Shown here: positions 6,713 to 8,768 of the stretch, piece after piece
Position numbering within the stretch: position 1 is the stretch's first letter
How the letters are laid out: every line of letters begins with the position of its first letter
Source: Methylophilaceae bacterium
GTDB taxonomy: Bacteria; Pseudomonadota; Gammaproteobacteria; Burkholderiales; Methylophilaceae
Reading direction: 5' to 3'
Length of the DNA stretch: 8,768 bases
Assembly: GCA_025362115.1 (NCBI GenBank)
Contig: JANYIK010000157.1
Coordinates: 1-8,768 of the forward strand
Translations under genes and position numbers: made by a program
The notes under the pieces: model-generated
What the model was told of the DNA's origin: nothing
Databases searched by the model: none
What the model saw: only the letters and a program-made list of their open reading frames with translations

Positions 6713-7809
6713 CCGCCGCCAAGCTCTTAAGTCTCGCCAGTCAAATCAAAGACTGGGGGAAATCTTTGGGCTTTCAAGCCGTAGGCATCTGCGATACCGA
6801 TCTGAGCCACGCCGAACCAGAATTCCAAGCCTGGTTGCACGAAGGGTTGCACGGTGAAATGGATTATATGGCAAAGCATGGCTTAAAACGCTTGCGTCCT
6901 TCTGAACTTATGCCCGGTACGGTGCGGGTAATTACGGTGCGGATGGACTATTTGCCGGATGATGTACGCGACTCCAACGACGTGTTGCAACACCCTGCTG
7001 ACGCATTTGTGTCGCGCTACGCCGTGGGGCGCGATTATCACAAGGTATTACGAAGTCGTCTGCAAAGCCTGTGCGACAAAATATCAGCAGAGATCGGTAA
7101 GTCTGGCGAGTTTGGTTATCGCGTATTTACCGATAGTGCGCCTGTCGCCGAGGTAGAACTCGCACAGAAGTCAGGTCTAGGTTGGCGCGGCAAGCATACT
7201 TTGCTGTTGTCACGTGAGGCTGGCTCATGGTTTTTCCTGGGTGAAATTTATACTGACTTGCCGTTGCCGATAGACAAACCGCTAGAAAATCATTGCGGCA
7301 CGTGTAGCGCGTGTTTAGACGTATGCCCTACTCGTGCCATTACCGCACCATACAAAGTAGACGCAAGGCGCTGTATTTCTTATCTCACCATAGAACTCAA
7401 AGGCAGCATTCCCGAAGAGTTACGGCCGTTGATGGGCAATCGCATTTATGGTTGTGACGATTGTCAGCTGGTTTGTCCATGGAACAAGTACGCCAAACTA
7501 TCCGTTGAGGCCGAATTTCAGGCACGGCATGGGTTGGACAACGCAACACTGATTGAACTGTTTGCTTGGGATAAAGGTACTTTTGATGCCAACACCGCTG
7601 GCAGCGCGATTAGGCGTATTGGGCATGAGCGCTGGCTGCGTAATATTGCGGTAGCCTTAGGAAATGCGCCTAAAACCTCGGAAGTCATTACGGCATTGCA
7701 AAGTCGCGCTGAGGACTCTTCTGAATTAGTACGTGAGCATGTCGCTTGGGCGCTTGCTTGTCATTTTGGCAAGGGCCAAAATCCAGACCAGCCAATTGGG
7801 GCAACATAG
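6703..7809 (+). CDS. queG: Epoxyqueuosine reductase QueG
   Basis: QueG is a cytosolic cobalamin- and iron-sulfur-dependent enzyme that reduces epoxyqueuosine to queuosine, the last step of Q34 formation in tRNAs with a GUN anticodon. Numbered from ATG 6703 the protein has 368 residues, about the usual length. The N-terminal part forms the cobalamin-binding nitroreductase-like core, with the proton-donor Asp144 in FTDSAPVAEVELAQKSGLGW. A ferredoxin-like part follows with C198, C201, C204, C208 (CGTCSACLDVCP), C224 (RRCISYL) and C251, C254, C258 (YGCDDCQLVCPWN), enough for two [4Fe-4S] clusters. The C-terminal helices (about 300-355, IRRIGHERWLRNIAVALGN and VREHVAWALA) are HEAT-like and bind tRNA. 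The frame extends six codons upstream to a TTG at 6685, but ATG 6703 fits better. That places it 2 bp from the divergent tsaE start, with no visible Shine-Dalgarno. queG next to tsaE is also seen in E. coli, where nnr lies between them. Confidence 0.97.
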   Translation: MHFTAAKLLSLASQIKDWGKSLGFQAVGICDTDLSHAEPEFQAWLHEGLHGEMDYMAKHGLKRLRPSELMPGTVRVITVRMDYLPDDVRDSNDVLQHPADAFVSRYAVGRDYHKVLRSRLQSLCDKISAEIGKSGEFGYRVFTDSAPVAEVELAQKSGLGWRGKHTLLLSREAGSWFFLGEIYTDLPLPIDKPLENHCGTCSACLDVCPTRAITAPYKVDARRCISYLTIELKGSIPEELRPLMGNRIYGCDDCQLVCPWNKYAKLSVEAEFQARHGLDNATLIELFAWDKGTFDANTAGSAIRRIGHERWLRNIAVALGNAPKTSEVITALQSRAEDSSELVREHVAWALACHFGKGQNPDQPIGAT

Positions 7810-7839
7810 AGCCACTTCACTCCGTAGATGCTTGACTGG

Positions 7840-7859
7840 ATTCCCGCCTGCGCGGGAAT
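7840..7859. repeat. dRS3-like / REP-like palindromic repeat
   Basis: The 20-bp sequence ATTCCCGCCTGCGCGGGAAT has a perfect 8-bp stem (ATTCCCGC / GCGGGAAT) around a CTGC loop, with GACTGG before and GACG after it. It fits the ATTCCC-N8-GGGAAT form of the Neisseria dRS3 repeat and resembles short palindromes that I recall as abundant between genes in other proteobacteria. It lies in the 64-bp gap between the converging queG and glycosyltransferase genes. It could slow or stop transcription as a hairpin, but it has no U-tract on either strand. Only one copy is present in this window. Confidence 0.7.
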
Positions 7860-7873
7860 GACGATATTGAGGG

Positions 7874-8768
7874 CTACTGGTTTTCTGGCCTAAACTTAGG
7901 GTGCTTTAATACCAAATCCCAAGACTTTCGCCCAATCACCACTACATGGTCACCACGATAGGCTTGCATGTACTCAGGCTGAATGTATTGCAAGGGCAAC
8001 TCAGCGCTGAAATAGAGGATGAGACGACCATCAGGATGGGCGGAAAACCAGTCGTTTATTTTTCTATATTCAAGCACTTCTGGCTCACGCGTCATACGCC
8101 CTAAAAACTGGTACTGACCAGCGTACTTGCCCAAATGTGCCAATGAAATATTGCGGTCTTGCAGCGTTTTGAGATGATGCGCGATGGGATGCATATCGTA
8201 GGCATCGCCAGAAGAATGAATAAGTGCCCAATACAACATGACACATACCACAGCCGCGCTAATAAGCGACATTTTCCACACTTCTAACATCATTCGACCG
8301 CGCCAAAACAATACCACCGTAGCAAACGCCATGAGTAAACAAGTTGGCCATAACGAAAGATCGCTAAACCAAGTCGCTATCTGTCTGGAATGTACATGCC
8401 CCGGCAAATACACCAAGACAGCAGCGGCAATGAGTATAGCCACGGCGATTGGCCATGTGTCCCAACGTCGCGGCACCTCGCCCACCAATGCGCGAGCGGC
8501 AAGCAAAGCAAAAGCAGGGAAAATAGGCAACAAATAGTGTACTTGCTTGCCACTGATGAGACTGAATGCAATAAATACTGGAATCAGCCAAGACAGACAA
8601 AAACGCACCCCAAAATCCAAAGGTGTAAGTTGACGCAATCCGCGCCAAACAGGCAGCCACAGCAACCAAGGAAATAACAATAGTGGCAACAAAGGTACAT
8701 ACCACCACACAGGACGGCGATGGGCAAAGGAATTCACCATGCGGTCTGCCGTTTGCCCCCAGAAAATA
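7874..8768 (-). CDS. Glycosyltransferase family 39 (ArnT/PMT-like) membrane protein, C-terminal part (5' end outside window)
   Basis: This is the C-terminal part of a polytopic inner-membrane glycosyltransferase that uses a lipid-phosphate-linked sugar donor, related to ArnT (4-amino-4-deoxy-L-arabinose transfer to lipid A). The frame is open to the right edge: residues IFWGQTADR precede the ATG at 8740, so that methionine is internal. The stretch FWGQTADRMVNSFAHRRP followed by WWYVPLLPLLLFPWLLWLP is typical of the loop-helix border in this family. KQVHYLLPIFPAFALLAARAL is another hallmark segment. Several hydrophobic helices follow, then a soluble C-terminal domain of about 110 residues (from about HSSGDAYDMHP) that ends in KHPKFRPENQ. 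The catalytic N-terminal loop with the acidic residues lies outside the window, so the exact substrate cannot be assigned. The gene converges on queG. Confidence 0.88.
   Translation of the reverse strand, partial: IFWGQTADRMVNSFAHRRPVWWYVPLLPLLLFPWLLWLPVWRGLRQLTPLDFGVRFCLSWLIPVFIAFSLISGKQVHYLLPIFPAFALLAARALVGEVPRRWDTWPIAVAILIAAAVLVYLPGHVHSRQIATWFSDLSLWPTCLLMAFATVVLFWRGRMMLEVWKMSLISAAVVCVMLYWALIHSSGDAYDMHPIAHHLKTLQDRNISLAHLGKYAGQYQFLGRMTREPEVLEYRKINDWFSAHPDGRLILYFSAELPLQYIQPEYMQAYRGDHVVVIGRKSWDLVLKHPKFRPENQ

Noticed and set aside
8364..8708. Overlapping short frames on both strands within the glycosyltransferase gene
   Set aside because: They are shadows of the membrane-protein coding frame, without motifs or ribosome sites.
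8738..8740. ATG at 8740 as the start of the glycosyltransferase
   Set aside because: The frame stays open to the window edge and the residues before it (FWGQTADR) match the family's conserved interior, so the gene is truncated by the window.

Overview
The window looks like an ordinary chromosomal segment of a Gram-negative proteobacterium, most likely a betaproteobacterium. The indications are a MutL that keeps the endonuclease motifs missing from enterobacterial MutL, an AmiC-type periplasmic amidase, and a palindrome of the ATTCCC-N8-GGGAAT type best known from Neisseria. The genus cannot be named from the sequence. There is no insertion sequence, tRNA, rRNA, CRISPR array or phage gene. Gene density is high and the longest gene-free gap is about 120 bp.

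Layout: (1) 2-451, plus strand: the C-terminal end of a methyl-accepting chemotaxis protein, cut by the left edge. (2) 482-505: a strong hairpin with an A-tract and a T-tract, able to terminate transcription from both sides. (3) 2978-506, minus strand: a compact three-gene operon, HD-domain phosphohydrolase, then a small cupin, then an MHS-type MFS transporter. The cupin ribosome site follows the HD stop directly, and the transporter reading frame overlaps the cupin stop. (4) 6700-3102, minus strand: tsaE-amiC-mutL, packed with a 19-bp overlap and then a 9-bp gap. This is the same core order as enterobacterial tsaE-amiB-mutL, but without nnr before tsaE and without miaA-hfq after mutL. (5) 6703-7809, plus strand: queG, divergent from tsaE with only 2 bp between the two start codons. 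(6) 7840-7859: the dRS3-like palindrome between two convergent genes. (7) 7874-8768, minus strand: the C-terminal part of a family-39 (ArnT-like) membrane glycosyltransferase that runs off the right edge.

How the genes relate: tsaE and queG both serve tRNA anticodon-loop modification (t6A37 and queuosine-34). amiC acts in septal peptidoglycan splitting and mutL in mismatch repair; their linkage is a conserved synteny rather than a shared pathway. The HD-cupin-MFS operon is the least understood part. The HD protein carries the complete metal-ligand pattern of class I cyclic-nucleotide phosphodiesterases, but its substrate and its link to the cupin and transporter cannot be read from sequence. 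The observations most worth checking are that operon, the back-to-back queG/tsaE starts with mirror-image -10-like hexamers, and the dRS3-like palindrome. I see no clear new multi-gene system.
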